Assembly: GCA_000799755.1 (NCBI GenBank)
Contig: JUHI01000008.1
Coordinates: 186,001 to 250,000 of the forward strand
Reading direction: 5' to 3'
Source: Martinezella tropici
GTDB taxonomy: Bacteria > Pseudomonadota > Alphaproteobacteria > Rhizobiales > Rhizobiaceae
Length of the DNA stretch: 64,000 nucleotides
The translations under genes and the position numbers were made by a program. The notes under the pieces are model-generated. The model was given only the letters and a program-made list of their open reading frames with translations, made no database searches and was not told the origin of the DNA. Each line of letters starts with the position of its first letter. Position 1 is the first letter of the stretch. This document shows positions 37,225 through 46,036 of this stretch, in pieces.

Positions 37225-38733
37225 TCACCCGGCGCGGCGGTACTCGATCATTCTTGCCCGGGCCAGCACTAGTTCCAGCCGGTCTTCCTCCAGGAGATTG
37301 AGGCATACCCGCTTGGTCCATGGACCGTCGACCAGGGTGAATAGGAACCGTCCGTTGCCCAGCGCGCGCAAGGGCATGCGATGGCGTACCGGGCCTATAC
37401 CCATGATAACGCTGCCGTTTTCGATCTCGAAACGGGCACCTTCAGGCGAGTTCCAGACGCCGGACAGGGAGGCCGGCGCTTCCTGCTCCCGGACCGGATG
37501 GAAGCGGCGCTGCGCGTGGCCGACTTCCCCGACGATATCTTCACCCTCCATCTTCAGCCGCATCGGCGATGAAGCAGAGCGCGAGGAAACCCAGGGACCG
37601 TCGTCTTCATAGACCGTTTCGTCGGCGTCGAGATACGTTACCGTGCTTCCCGCCACCTTGATCCACCACGGCCCGCTTTCCGTGGCATAAGTGCCGTCAC
37701 GAAGAGCTGACGACGGACGCGGTAAGTCGTCCCCAGTTAATGCCGCCATGGATTCGAGGGCGATCTTGTAGCCGTTGGTATCCTCGCGATTGGATACAAT
37801 CACGAAGCCGGTTTTCCTGGCGGGATCGAGCAGGAAATAGCTCTTGTAGCCAGGGTGGGAGCCGCCGTGTCCGATGAAGGTGCGATTGCCGAGCAGGCTC
37901 TGACGCAAACCGAGCCCATAGCCGCTCGTCCGGCCATCGGCAAGCTGCCGTGGCGCCGACAATCGCTCCAGGATGCCGTCGAGAGCTCCCTTGCCTTCGA
38001 GGAGGGCGATCAGCCACTTGGTGAGGCTTTCGCCGCTTCCGGTCATACTGCCGGAGGCGGAGATATGCAGGCCGGCGGCCGAAAGCTGCCAGCGCTCTCC
38101 ATCTCGCCAATAACCCGGGACCAGACCGATGACAGGATCGTTCCAGACGTCAGGCGCGTCCAGTACCGCACCGGCCTGTGCGCCGCGCTCACGAACGTAG
38201 TCTCGGAAAAACACGCCCCGTCGTTCGAGCGCGGCTTCGACGAGACGATAGCCCGTATTGGAGTAAGAGATCTCGGTGCCGGCGTCATAGTTCAATCGCG
38301 TCTGGCGCACGAGGAAGTCGAGCAGCGGACCGGCCTTGGTCTCGGTGTAGACGGACAGCCCGAACAGCGACAGGCACTCGCGCGTATCGGGCAGGCCGCC
38401 GCTCATGTCGAGAGCGCGACCGACGGTGACGTCGCGAAGGGGCGCCTGCAGTTCGGGCAGATGCTGGCCCAGAGGATCATCGAGGCCGATCTTGTCGGAG
38501 TGTTCGAGCACGAGGGCGCAGAAGGCATGCTTCGTGACCGAGGCATAGCGCACGACGCTTGCGGCGGTGAAAGGCGCCAGTGTCGAGAGGCTTTCGACGC
38601 CGCCGGCTTCGGCAAAGCGGATGCCCTGCGCATCAAAACCGATGACGGCGCCGCCCGGCTCGTCATTGCTCCAATTTTGAGTGAATTGGGCAGCGCATTC
38701 CTGCGCCGCCTTCCAGTGTGCCGTTTCGGACAT
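37225..38733 (-). CDS. dap: D-aminopeptidase, DAP type (penicillin-binding-protein fold)
   Basis: A 502-residue serine hydrolase matching Ochrobactrum D-aminopeptidase DAP. The beta-lactamase-like domain (1 to about 330) has Ser65-x-x-Lys68 (SVTK), Tyr157-x-Asn159 (YSN) and His289-Gly-Gly (HGG). From memory the DAP residues are Ser62/Lys65, Tyr153/Asn155 and His287, so motif and spacing agree closely. The C-terminal 170 residues form two small beta domains (blocks beginning GTYATES and SLSGVWNSPEG), as in DAP. It removes N-terminal D-residues from peptides. No signal peptide is seen, so it is cytoplasmic. The ATG has GAGGCACGC upstream, 20 bases after the ATPase gene. Confidence 0.9.
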   Translation of the reverse strand: MSETAHWKAAQECAAQFTQNWSNDEPGGAVIGFDAQGIRFAEAGGVESLSTLAPFTAASVVRYASVTKHAFCALVLEHSDKIGLDDPLGQHLPELQAPLRDVTVGRALDMSGGLPDTRECLSLFGLSVYTETKAGPLLDFLVRQTRLNYDAGTEISYSNTGYRLVEAALERRGVFFRDYVRERGAQAGAVLDAPDVWNDPVIGLVPGYWRDGERWQLSAAGLHISASGSMTGSGESLTKWLIALLEGKGALDGILERLSAPRQLADGRTSGYGLGLRQSLLGNRTFIGHGGSHPGYKSYFLLDPARKTGFVIVSNREDTNGYKIALESMAALTGDDLPRPSSALRDGTYATESGPWWIKVAGSTVTYLDADETVYEDDGPWVSSRSASSPMRLKMEGEDIVGEVGHAQRRFHPVREQEAPASLSGVWNSPEGARFEIENGSVIMGIGPVRHRMPLRALGNGRFLFTLVDGPWTKRVCLNLLEEDRLELVLARARMIEYRRAG

Positions 38734-38753
38734 GCGTGCCTCGCAAATGCAGA

Positions 38754-39503
38754 TTAAACCGGTTCCGCTTCCTCGAACTCGACGCTCAGCCGGCGCAGCT
38801 CCCGCGTGTGAGGGTGGCTGACATTGCCATGCCGCAAATCGTCAGCCGTAAGCTGTTCGACCATCTGGCCGTCGATCATCACGCCGACCCGCGTGCATAG
38901 ATGGGCGATGACGCCGAGATTGTGGCTGACCATCACATAGGTAAGCTTCCTTTCCGCGCGCAGGTCGGAGAGCAGATTGAGGATCTCGGCCTGGACGGAG
39001 ACATCGAGCGCGCTCGTCGGCTCATCGAGCAGCAGGATTTTCGGTTCTGCGATCAAGGCACGCGCGATGGCGACGCGCTGCCGCTGGCCGCCCGAGAGCT
39101 GGTGCGGATAGCGGAAGCGGGCGCTTTGGGGCAGGGCGACATCGGAGAGCGCTGACGCGATGCGCCGGTCGATGTCGCCCATGCGGTGAACGAGCGGCAG
39201 CTCGCTCAGGATACGGTCTATTGTCTGGCGCGGATGCAGTGAGCCATAAGGGTCTTGAAAGACCATCTGCACCTTGCGAAAGAAATCGGGCGTGCGATGC
39301 TGCGGTGCATCCTCTCCATTGAAGGCGATACGGCCGAGCCAGCTGGTGTTCAGGCCGGCCATGGCGCGCAACACGGTCGATTTGCCCGAGCCGCTTTCGC
39401 CGACGATGCCGAAACTGCCGCCTTCCTCCACCTGGAAGGAGACGCCCTTGACGACTTCGCGCTCGCCGAAGCGTATCCGCAGATTATCGATCTCTATCGT
39501 CAT
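38754..39503 (-). CDS. Peptide ABC transporter ATPase (DppF/NikE-like)
   Basis: A 249-residue ABC ATPase: Walker A GESGSGKST, signature LSGGQRQRVAIARAL, Walker B ILLLDEPTSALD, H-loop VSHN. It is shorter than typical DppF (about 330) and closer to NikE length. The ATG at 39503 overlaps the stop of the partner ATPase (ATGA) and has CGGAGTG upstream; a GTG three codons earlier is less likely. Together with the preceding ATPase it energises the importer serving the D-aminopeptidase operon. Confidence 0.92.
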   Translation of the reverse strand: MTIEIDNLRIRFGEREVVKGVSFQVEEGGSFGIVGESGSGKSTVLRAMAGLNTSWLGRIAFNGEDAPQHRTPDFFRKVQMVFQDPYGSLHPRQTIDRILSELPLVHRMGDIDRRIASALSDVALPQSARFRYPHQLSGGQRQRVAIARALIAEPKILLLDEPTSALDVSVQAEILNLLSDLRAERKLTYVMVSHNLGVIAHLCTRVGVMIDGQMVEQLTADDLRHGNVSHPHTRELRRLSVEFEEAEPV

Positions 39504-40327
39504 TTCAGCCACTCCGGGTCACGCTCGAGAATGGGCAGCCGTTCCTTCGGATGGGTCAGCGAAGGAATGCAGTTCAGCAGGCCGCGCGTATAGGGATGGG
39601 CGGCGGAAAGCAGCTCCGAAGCCTTGAGTTCCTCCATGACACGCCCGGAATACATGACAGCGACCCGGTCGCAGAAGTGCGAGACGAGCGGCAGATCATG
39701 GCTGATGAGCAATAGTCCCATCGAGCGCTCTGAGACGAGCTCTTCGATCAGCCGCAGGATTTCCGCCTGTACCGACGCGTCGAGAGCGCTTGTCGGCTCG
39801 TCCGCGATGAGCAATTCGGGGTCCGGCGCCAGCATCATCGCGATCATCACGCGCTGGCCCATGCCGCCGGAGACCTCATGCGGATAAGAGGCGGCAACGG
39901 CTTTCGGATTGCGGATCTTGACCTGTTCGAGCAGATTGGCGGCCGCGTCCGCAGCTTCCCGGCGGCTGCCGCCCTTATGTGTCCGCCATGCCTCGGCAAC
40001 CTGATTGCCGATGGTCTTGACGGGGTTGAGCGAATATTTCGGATCCTGCAGGATGAAACCCGCCCGCTTGCCGCGGATGGTGCGCATCTGTCTTTCGCTG
40101 GCCGACAGGATATCGATGCCGTCGAATGCAAGCTTGTCCGCCTCGATGCGGGTCTGTTTTGGCAGCAATTTCATCAGCGCGCGCGCCGTCAGGCTCTTGC
40201 CGGAGCCGCTCTCGCCGACGATCCCGAGCTTCTCGGCACCAAGGCGAAGCGAGATGCCCTTGACGGCCGGTGCGAAGCCGGTGCGCGTCTTGAAGCCGAT
40301 GCGCAGATTGTCGATCTCGACCAACAT
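39500..40327 (-). CDS. Peptide ABC transporter ATPase (DppD/NikD-like)
   Basis: A 275-residue ABC ATPase: Walker A GESGSGKSL, Q-loop ILQDPKYSLNPVKT, signature VSGGMGQRVMIAMML, Walker B LLIADEPTSALD. The C-terminus (AHPYTRGLLNCIPSL) is the short oligopeptide-transporter tail. The signature has Gly where the usual Arg precedes Q (GGMGQR), a mild variation. It starts three bases after the DppC-type permease stop. Confidence 0.92.
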   Translation of the reverse strand: MLVEIDNLRIGFKTRTGFAPAVKGISLRLGAEKLGIVGESGSGKSLTARALMKLLPKQTRIEADKLAFDGIDILSASERQMRTIRGKRAGFILQDPKYSLNPVKTIGNQVAEAWRTHKGGSRREAADAAANLLEQVKIRNPKAVAASYPHEVSGGMGQRVMIAMMLAPDPELLIADEPTSALDASVQAEILRLIEELVSERSMGLLLISHDLPLVSHFCDRVAVMYSGRVMEELKASELLSAAHPYTRGLLNCIPSLTHPKERLPILERDPEWLK

Positions 40328-40330
40328 GGA

Positions 40331-41230
40331 TCAGTCTCCCTTCGGATCGAGCACGTCGCGCAGCGCGTCGCCCAGGAAATTGAAGGCGAGCGAGACGAGG
40401 AAGATGGCGATACCGGGGATCGTCGCGACCCACCATTGCTCGAAGATGAAACGCTTGGCTGTTGCGATCATCGCACCCCATTCCGGCGAGGGCGGCTGTG
40501 CGCCCATGCCGAGGAAGCCGAGGCTTGCCGCGGTGATGATGATGGAGCTCATGTCGAGCGTGACGCGAACGATGAGGCTCGGCACGCAGAGCGGCGCGAT
40601 ATGGCGCATGATGATGCGCCAGGAGGACGCGCCCGTCAGGCGGTATGCGGCGATGAAATCGGCGCCGCGCACGGTGAGTGTTTCGGCGCGCGCCAGCCGG
40701 GCGTAAGGCGGCCAGGCGGTGAGCGCGATCGCAAGCACGGCACTTTCGACACCCGGTTTCAGCGCCGCCACGAAGGCAAGCGCCAGCACGAGCCGGGGAA
40801 AAGCAAGAAAGATGTCGGTGAGGCGCATCAGCGCGGTATCGACTATGCCGCCGAAATAGCCGGCGATGCAGCCGATGGCGAGGCCGATCGGCGCAACGAG
40901 AACCACGACGGCAATGACCATGCCGAGCGTGACGCGACCGCCATAAAGAAGACGGGAATAGATATCGCGGCCGAGTTCGTCCGTGCCGAGCCAATGGGCA
41001 GCGCTCGGTCGCGCGAGCCTGTTTGCCAAATCCTGGGCTGCGGGATCATGCGTGGCGAGCCACGGCGCGAAAACCGCAAGCAGGATGAATAGCACGATGA
41101 TCGAAAGGCCGATCATGCCGAGGGCATTGCCCTTCAGGCCCAGCCAGATGCGATAGCGATCGCCCCAGGCTGCCTGGCGTCGGGATGTGGGGGACTCGTC
41201 GAGTGCCCAATTGCGAAAGGTTGCAAGCAT
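40331..41230 (-). CDS. Peptide ABC transporter permease, DppC type
   Basis: A 299-residue inner-membrane permease. An N-terminal helix (ALGMIGLSIIVLFILLAVFAPWLA, about 35-58) is followed by the periplasmic HWLGTDELGRDIYSRLLYGGRVTL block that is diagnostic of OppC/DppC, then the loop DFIAAYRLTGASSWRIIMRHIAP. Its ATG overlaps the stop of the DppB-type gene by one base. Confidence 0.93.
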   Translation of the reverse strand: MLATFRNWALDESPTSRRQAAWGDRYRIWLGLKGNALGMIGLSIIVLFILLAVFAPWLATHDPAAQDLANRLARPSAAHWLGTDELGRDIYSRLLYGGRVTLGMVIAVVVLVAPIGLAIGCIAGYFGGIVDTALMRLTDIFLAFPRLVLALAFVAALKPGVESAVLAIALTAWPPYARLARAETLTVRGADFIAAYRLTGASSWRIIMRHIAPLCVPSLIVRVTLDMSSIIITAASLGFLGMGAQPPSPEWGAMIATAKRFIFEQWWVATIPGIAIFLVSLAFNFLGDALRDVLDPKGD

Positions 41231-42243
41231 CAGCGCACCCTTGGGTCGAGCAGACGATAGAAGAGATCGGCGATGAGGTTCAGCCCCACATAGATGATAC
41301 CGATCAGGAGAGTTGTGCCGATGACGGGATTCATGTCGCCATTCATGAGCGATGCGGTCAGATACTGACCGATACCGGGCCAGGAAAAGACAGTTTCGGT
41401 CACGACGGCGCCTTCCAGCAATCCCGCATAGGTGAGTGCGAGCACAGTCACCAACTGCACCGCGACGGTCGGGAAGGCATGTCCCCAGATGACCCGGCTC
41501 AGCGACAGACCCTTGGCGCGCGCAGTTATGACAAATTCGCCTTTTAGCGCGTCGATCATGAAGGCGCGCGTCATGCGGGCGATGTAGGCCATACTGAAAT
41601 AGGCAAGAATGCAGACCGGCTGTGCCATATGCGCGAGCGCATCCCAGAAGGCGTCGAGATCGCCGGCAAGGAGCGTGTCGACGGAAAGCAGTCCGGTAAC
41701 CGGAGTGATCATTCCGTCATAAATGATGTCCTGCCGTCCCGGGCCGGGCGCGATCCCGAGTGCCGAATAGAAGACCAGCAGCGAGATGAGCGAGAGCATG
41801 AAAACCGGGATGGAATGGCCGGCAAGGCAGACGACGCGGATCGCCTGATCCGTAATCGTGCCTTTTTTCACGGCTGCCCAGACGCCGAGCGGAATGCCGA
41901 TGATGGCGGCAAGGATAAGGGCAGCAGTCGCGAGCTCGAAGGTTGCCGGGAAGAAGCGGGCGATATCCTGCGATACCGGATTTTTCGTCAGCACCGACAT
42001 GCCGAGATCGCCATGCACAAGCTGGTTCAGATAGTGCAGGAACTGCACGGGAAGGGGCTGATCGAGGCCCATTTCCGCGCGCACGCGTACGACCACCGCC
42101 TCGGGCGCATTGTCGCCGACGGCCGCAATGACCGGATCGACCGGCATGACGCGGCCGATGAGGAAGGTGACAATCGTCAGACCAAGCAGCGTCAGGACGA
42201 CGCTGCTTAGAATGGCGGTGAAGGATTTGATCCGTCGGGTCAA
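41230..42243 (-). CDS. Peptide ABC transporter permease, DppB type
   Basis: A 337-residue inner-membrane permease of the OppB/DppB class, with an N-terminal helix (about 8-30), PLPVQFLHYLNQLVHGDLGMS near 60-80 and the loop EFVITARAKGLSLSRVIWGHAF near 235. It overlaps the binding-protein gene by four bases (ATGA). It forms the membrane pore with the DppC-type protein. Confidence 0.93.
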   Translation of the reverse strand: MTRRIKSFTAILSSVVLTLLGLTIVTFLIGRVMPVDPVIAAVGDNAPEAVVVRVRAEMGLDQPLPVQFLHYLNQLVHGDLGMSVLTKNPVSQDIARFFPATFELATAALILAAIIGIPLGVWAAVKKGTITDQAIRVVCLAGHSIPVFMLSLISLLVFYSALGIAPGPGRQDIIYDGMITPVTGLLSVDTLLAGDLDAFWDALAHMAQPVCILAYFSMAYIARMTRAFMIDALKGEFVITARAKGLSLSRVIWGHAFPTVAVQLVTVLALTYAGLLEGAVVTETVFSWPGIGQYLTASLMNGDMNPVIGTTLLIGIIYVGLNLIADLFYRLLDPRVR

Positions 42244-43838
42244 GCCTTGCTGGTCTCCTGATAGGAATTGGCTTCCGAAAGAGCGCCGAGCTGGAAGCCG
42301 GACACACCCTTGCGGCAGGCCGCGGTCCTTACTGTCTGGAACATGAAGACAAAGGGGCTGTTCTGCATATGCTCGCGCTGCAGCTCTTCATAAAGGGCGA
42401 TGCGCTTGGCCGGGTCCTTCTCGTCTCGAGCAGCTTCCGCCTTGGCGGCAAAATCGTCGTTCTTGTAGCGCGAACGCCACAGGAACGGCTTGCTCTTGGC
42501 GTCGTCGGAATTGTCCTTGTTGATGGTGAAGACTTCGCCGTTGGAGTTCGGATCGAAATAGTCCGTTCCCCATGCGGAAAGTGCCATCTCGTGCTGGCGG
42601 GCGCGCATCTTGGTCAGCACCTGCCGGTTCTCGGCGGACTGCAGCTTCACGCGAATACCGATTTCGGCGAGATTGGCCTGGATGGCCTGAGCGAGGTCCG
42701 GATAGGGCTGAGCGGCATAGTGGTCCATCGTCACGTCGAAACCATCCGCCAGTCCGGCTTCGGCCATTAGTGCCTTGGCCTTTGCGATATCCTTCTGGAA
42801 CGGCGTGTCGCTGATTGCGGCCGGGAAACCTTCCGGCTCGAAGCTCTGGTGGATCTTGTGGGTCAGCGGTACGATATTTTCCTGCATGCCCTTGTAGTCG
42901 AGCGCCCACTTGACCGCCTGCCAGACCTGCGGCTTTGCGAGGTTGGCGACGCCTTGGTTGAGCGAGATCAGAACCAGCGAAGCGATGCTCTTGGTCACCA
43001 GCGTGAACTCGGCATCGTTCTGGATGGTGCGAAGCTGCTCGGAGGTCAGGTCGCGGGCGATATCGACATCGCCCTTCTTCAGCATCAGGAGCTGCGAGGC
43101 CGGATCGGTGACGTGGCGCAGGATGACGCGCTTCAGATTGCCCTTGTAGGGGCCGTGCGGGTTGAGGGTCAGCGATATGGCTTCGCTCGCCTTCCAGGAC
43201 TGCAGCTGGAAGCTGCCGGAGCCGGCGCTGTTCTTCTGCAGCCAGGCATTGCCCATATCGCCATTCGTCTCGTTGGCGAGCACGACCTTCTTTTCGACGA
43301 CGGCAGCGATGTTGGCCGAGAGGCAATAGAGCAGGAAGGCGATGGCGGTCGGCTTCTCGGTCGTCAGCATCAGCGTTTCGGCGTCGGTGGCGACGATGCG
43401 GCTTTCGACATTCTCCGGCGTGAAGCCGAACTGATTGATGATGAAGGCCGCGCCCTTGTTCATCTTGATCGCGCGATGCAGCGAGAAGGCGACGTCTTCT
43501 GCCGTGACCGGCGAGCCACTTGCGAAGGATGCCTTGGCAAGCTTGAAGGTAAAGACCTTGTCGTCGGCATCGGCCTGCCAGGATGCTGCCAGAACCGGAT
43601 CGACCTTGGAGGGATCATCGGTGTTGGGGCGCACCAGCTTCTGGTACATGTTGCTGATCACTTCGCCGCCGACGGCTTCGAAGCTTTCATGCGGGTCGAG
43701 GCTCGTCATGTTGTCGAGCTGCTGGGCAACGACCAGCACGTCTTTCGGTGTCGCGGCAAATGCCGTCTGCGCAAGATCGAGGTAGGACAGGAAGGGCAGC
43801 GTGCCGCTGCCGATGAGAAACTGGCGTCTGGAAACCAT
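42240..43838 (-). CDS. Peptide ABC transporter substrate-binding protein (Tat signal)
   Basis: A 532-residue family-5 periplasmic binding protein. The N-terminus VSRRQFLIGSG (2-12) is a twin-arginine signal with cleavage near AFA-A (28/29). Typical blocks include LDPHESFEAVGGEVISNMYQKLV near 47-69 and PVTAEDVAFSLHRAIKMN near 110. It is the first gene of the operon containing the D-aminopeptidase, so its ligand is probably a short peptide containing D-residues, such as cell-wall-derived peptides (inference). The ATG lies after a 360-base gene-free upstream region. Confidence 0.92.
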   Translation of the reverse strand: MVSRRQFLIGSGTLPFLSYLDLAQTAFAATPKDVLVVAQQLDNMTSLDPHESFEAVGGEVISNMYQKLVRPNTDDPSKVDPVLAASWQADADDKVFTFKLAKASFASGSPVTAEDVAFSLHRAIKMNKGAAFIINQFGFTPENVESRIVATDAETLMLTTEKPTAIAFLLYCLSANIAAVVEKKVVLANETNGDMGNAWLQKNSAGSGSFQLQSWKASEAISLTLNPHGPYKGNLKRVILRHVTDPASQLLMLKKGDVDIARDLTSEQLRTIQNDAEFTLVTKSIASLVLISLNQGVANLAKPQVWQAVKWALDYKGMQENIVPLTHKIHQSFEPEGFPAAISDTPFQKDIAKAKALMAEAGLADGFDVTMDHYAAQPYPDLAQAIQANLAEIGIRVKLQSAENRQVLTKMRARQHEMALSAWGTDYFDPNSNGEVFTINKDNSDDAKSKPFLWRSRYKNDDFAAKAEAARDEKDPAKRIALYEELQREHMQNSPFVFMFQTVRTAACRKGVSGFQLGALSEANSYQETSKA

Positions 43839-44198
43839 GTGAAATCCCCTTTTTCACTCGTGCAACCAAGTCCTGTGCCAGGCAGCCAAGGCTTGGCACG
43901 GCTCTGCCGCTATCACATTTTCGCCGGGTTCTTTAACAGCGCCTCTTGCTAGCGCCTAATTCCGTTTTTCGCAGACCCTATGCGTGGTTTGCATTTGCCC
44001 AGCCCGCCAGGCTTGCCCGGGCGGACGTCAGCAGCAGTATTTGGCTTTGGACACAAGCGAAACTTCGGTAGTTCACGTGCTTGATGCGACAACCACGAGC
44101 CGCTTCGGCGCAGCCGCAGCGGCGTGGCTATCTGTCGTGATCGAAGCCCAATTCAAAGGGCTGTGAGGGTTTGCCGCTCAGTCGGCGATATCAAGCGC
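43839..44198. other. Intergenic promoter region, 360 bp
   Basis: Upstream of the peptide ABC operon and downstream of the SRPBCC gene. It contains the inverted repeat at 43875-43899 and otherwise no open frame with a ribosome site or family resemblance. Confidence 0.5.
43875..43899. promoter_or_regulatory. Inverted repeat upstream of the D-peptide operon
   Basis: GTGCCA (43875-43880) and TGGCAC (43894-43899) are perfect arms around 13 bases, beginning 37 bases upstream of the binding-protein ATG. The spacing is compatible with a LysR-type or other dimer site; linking it to the operon's LysR protein is inference. Confidence 0.3.
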
Positions 44199-44678
44199 TC
44201 ATCCGTCCAACCAGGCCGCAAGGCCATCCAGCGTCTGCAGCCCGTATTCGACGGCGCCGAAGCCGATGACGACGCGACGCCGCTCCGCACTCGGGTGGAG
44301 CTGGCGCAGGGTCAGCACCGTCTTGCCGTCGGACTGTTCATCGAACGTCACCGTGGTGCGGAAGCGGTCCGGATCGTTCGGATCGGGCGTGCCATGGTCC
44401 ATCACGATTCGCTCGTTCGGTACGATCTCCAGAAAGCGCACAAGGTTCGGGAAGCGCCGCGCCTGGCCCTCGAACATGCCCACCATGTCGAACCGCCAGA
44501 TCCCGCCCTCGCGGATATCGGCCTCGTGGCTTTCGATTTCAAGGCTGGTTGGACCATACCATTCGGCCAGCGCTCGAGGGTCCATCCAGGCGGCGAAAAC
44601 CTTCTCTCTTGGGTGGTTGAGCAGCTTCACCAGCACGATTTCCCGATCGAGCGCCCAAGTGTCAAACTGACTTGCCAT
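44199..44678 (-). CDS. SRPBCC (AHSA1/Aha1-like) domain protein
   Basis: A 159-residue START/SRPBCC-fold protein of the AHSA1 type: LLNHPREKVFAAWMDPRALAEWYGP near 20-44, the central GGIWRFDMVG and a C-terminal helix (GFGAVEYGLQTLDGLAAWL). Such proteins bind hydrophobic ligands, and many are encoded with a small ArsR regulator. Here the gene overlaps the ArsR stop by 17 bases, the standard arrangement. The ligand is unknown. Confidence 0.9.
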   Translation of the reverse strand: MASQFDTWALDREIVLVKLLNHPREKVFAAWMDPRALAEWYGPTSLEIESHEADIREGGIWRFDMVGMFEGQARRFPNLVRFLEIVPNERIVMDHGTPDPNDPDRFRTTVTFDEQSDGKTVLTLRQLHPSAERRRVVIGFGAVEYGLQTLDGLAAWLDG

Positions 44679-45018
44679 GACCTTCGTCGTCCTCTGCTGT
44701 TCTGTCCAGATACGCTTCCAGCCGATCCAGCCGTTCGGTCCAGCTTCGGCGCTCGGCTATCATCCAGTCCGCCGCCTCGTCGAACCGCGCCTGCACAAGC
44801 CGGCACCAGCGGCTGCGCCCGCGCTTCTCGCTGGCGATGAGCCCGCAATCCTCGAGCACCTTGAGATGCTGGGCAAAGGAGGGCAGCGCCATGTCGAAGG
44901 GTTCGGCCAGGACGCTGACCGGCACTTCGCCCCCAGCCAGCCGCGATATTACCGCGCGGCGGGTCGGGTCGCTGAGGGCATGGAAGGCGAGGTCGAGAGG
45001 GGTCGAATGGTACGGCAT
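44662..45018 (-). CDS. ArsR-family regulator
   Basis: A 118-residue winged-helix repressor (ALSDPTRRAVISRLAGGEVPVSVLAEPFDMALPSFAQHLKVLEDCGLIASEKRGRSRWCRL). No cysteine metal-binding motif of the ArsR metal-sensor class (ELCVCDL) is present, so it probably responds to another signal. It is co-transcribed with the SRPBCC gene and divergent from the reductase gene; the direct repeats at 45061-45114 are a likely binding site. Confidence 0.92.
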   Translation of the reverse strand: MPYHSTPLDLAFHALSDPTRRAVISRLAGGEVPVSVLAEPFDMALPSFAQHLKVLEDCGLIASEKRGRSRWCRLVQARFDEAADWMIAERRSWTERLDRLEAYLDRTAEDDEGHGKSV

Positions 45019-45060
45019 GTGAATTGGTAGAACGAGTTTGGATGCCAGTCAACAACAATT

Positions 45061-45114
45061 AGGTACTTGCCTTAGTGTTTGGTCCAATATAAAGGTAAAT
45101 GCCTTAGTGTTTGG
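45061..45114. repeat. Direct repeat in a divergent promoter, candidate ArsR operator
   Basis: A 22-base element occurs twice (45061-45082 and 45093-45114) with two mismatches. The shared core is TGCCTTAGTGTTTGG, and the copies are offset by 32 bp, about three helical turns. They sit between the ArsR gene (start 45018) and the reductase gene (start 45163). ArsR binding is inference. Confidence 0.55.
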
Positions 45115-45162
45115 GTCTGTCTTAGGGCAGGCCTGCCTCATCCACTCGCAAGGAGAGCTCCA

Positions 45163-45804
45163 ATGGCAGTTCGTGTCGATCTCATGATCTCGCTCGACGG
45201 TTTCGCAACAACGACGGATCAGACGCCCGAGGTCCCGTTCGGCGAGGACTGGCCGCGTCTGGTCGGCGCCTATACCGCAACGCGAACGTTCCGCGAGCGT
45301 GTATTCAAGGATAGCAGCGGGGCCGGAACCACCGGTGTCGATGACGATTATGCGAAAGACTATTTCACCAATGTCGGGGCCGAAATCATGGGTGCCGGCA
45401 TGTTCGGGCTCCACAATTTTCCGGACGATCCGAACTGGCGTGGCTGGTGGGGCGAAGAGCCGCCGTTCCAGGTTCCGGTCTTCGTTCTCACCCATAGTGC
45501 TCGCCCCTCCCTGGAGATGGCCGGCGGCACCACGTTCCACTTCCTGGATGCCACTCCAGCCGATGTGCTGCGGAAGGCCGTCAGCGTGGCGAAGGGGAAA
45601 GATGTGCGCGTCGGCGGTGGCCCGACGGTTGTTCGCGACTTTCTGAGGGCAGGTCTGGTCGATCGCCTCCATGTTGCAATCACGCCGATCCTGCTTGGGC
45701 GAGGCATACGCCTGTGGGACGATCTGCGTGGTCTGGAGGCTGGCTACGCGGTCAAGTCAGAAACCGCGCCGAGCGGCACCATCCACCTTACGTTCCAGCG
45801 CTAG
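45163..45804 (+). CDS. Dihydrofolate-reductase-fold (RibD C-terminal) family protein
   Basis: A 213-residue NADPH-dependent reductase-fold protein of the RibD C-terminal/YyaP type: VDLMISLDGFATT at the start, MGAGMFGLHNF near 85-96, VRVGGGPTVVRDFLRAGLVDRLHVAITPILLGRG near 147-180. These proteins accompany SRPBCC/ArsR pairs in many soil bacteria; the substrate is unknown. The ATG at 45163 has AAGGAGAGCTCCA upstream; an open extension to 45079 crosses the repeat region and is rejected. Confidence 0.9.
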   Translation: MAVRVDLMISLDGFATTTDQTPEVPFGEDWPRLVGAYTATRTFRERVFKDSSGAGTTGVDDDYAKDYFTNVGAEIMGAGMFGLHNFPDDPNWRGWWGEEPPFQVPVFVLTHSARPSLEMAGGTTFHFLDATPADVLRKAVSVAKGKDVRVGGGPTVVRDFLRAGLVDRLHVAITPILLGRGIRLWDDLRGLEAGYAVKSETAPSGTIHLTFQR

Positions 45805-45817
45805 CCTGGTGCTTCGC

Positions 45818-45842
45818 GGCATCACGGACTATCCGTGATGCC
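45818..45842 (+). terminator. Hairpin after the reductase gene
   Basis: GGCATCACGGA (45818-45828) and TCCGTGATGCC (45832-45842) form a perfect 11-bp stem with a three-base loop, 13 bases after the reductase stop. Only a short pyrimidine tract follows, so termination strength is uncertain. Confidence 0.6.
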
Positions 45843-46036
45843 AGCTTCTCAAGCCGCCGGCCTTGGGGGCTGACGCTCCTTCGTAAGGCAGTAACGCGAT
45901 CGTAGGTGCGGCCGATCAATCCGGACTTACGACGTCGTCATCAATTGCCATATTCTGTCGGGTAATTGTTGCATCTCTGCCGCTTATGCGATGTTGTCGT
46001 TGAGCAATCGATTTTCACGGCGGAAAACAAGGTGGC

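Noticed and set aside
39878..41092. 404-codon plus-strand open frame
   Set aside because: Antisense to the DppC/DppD-type genes of the peptide importer; no family resemblance.
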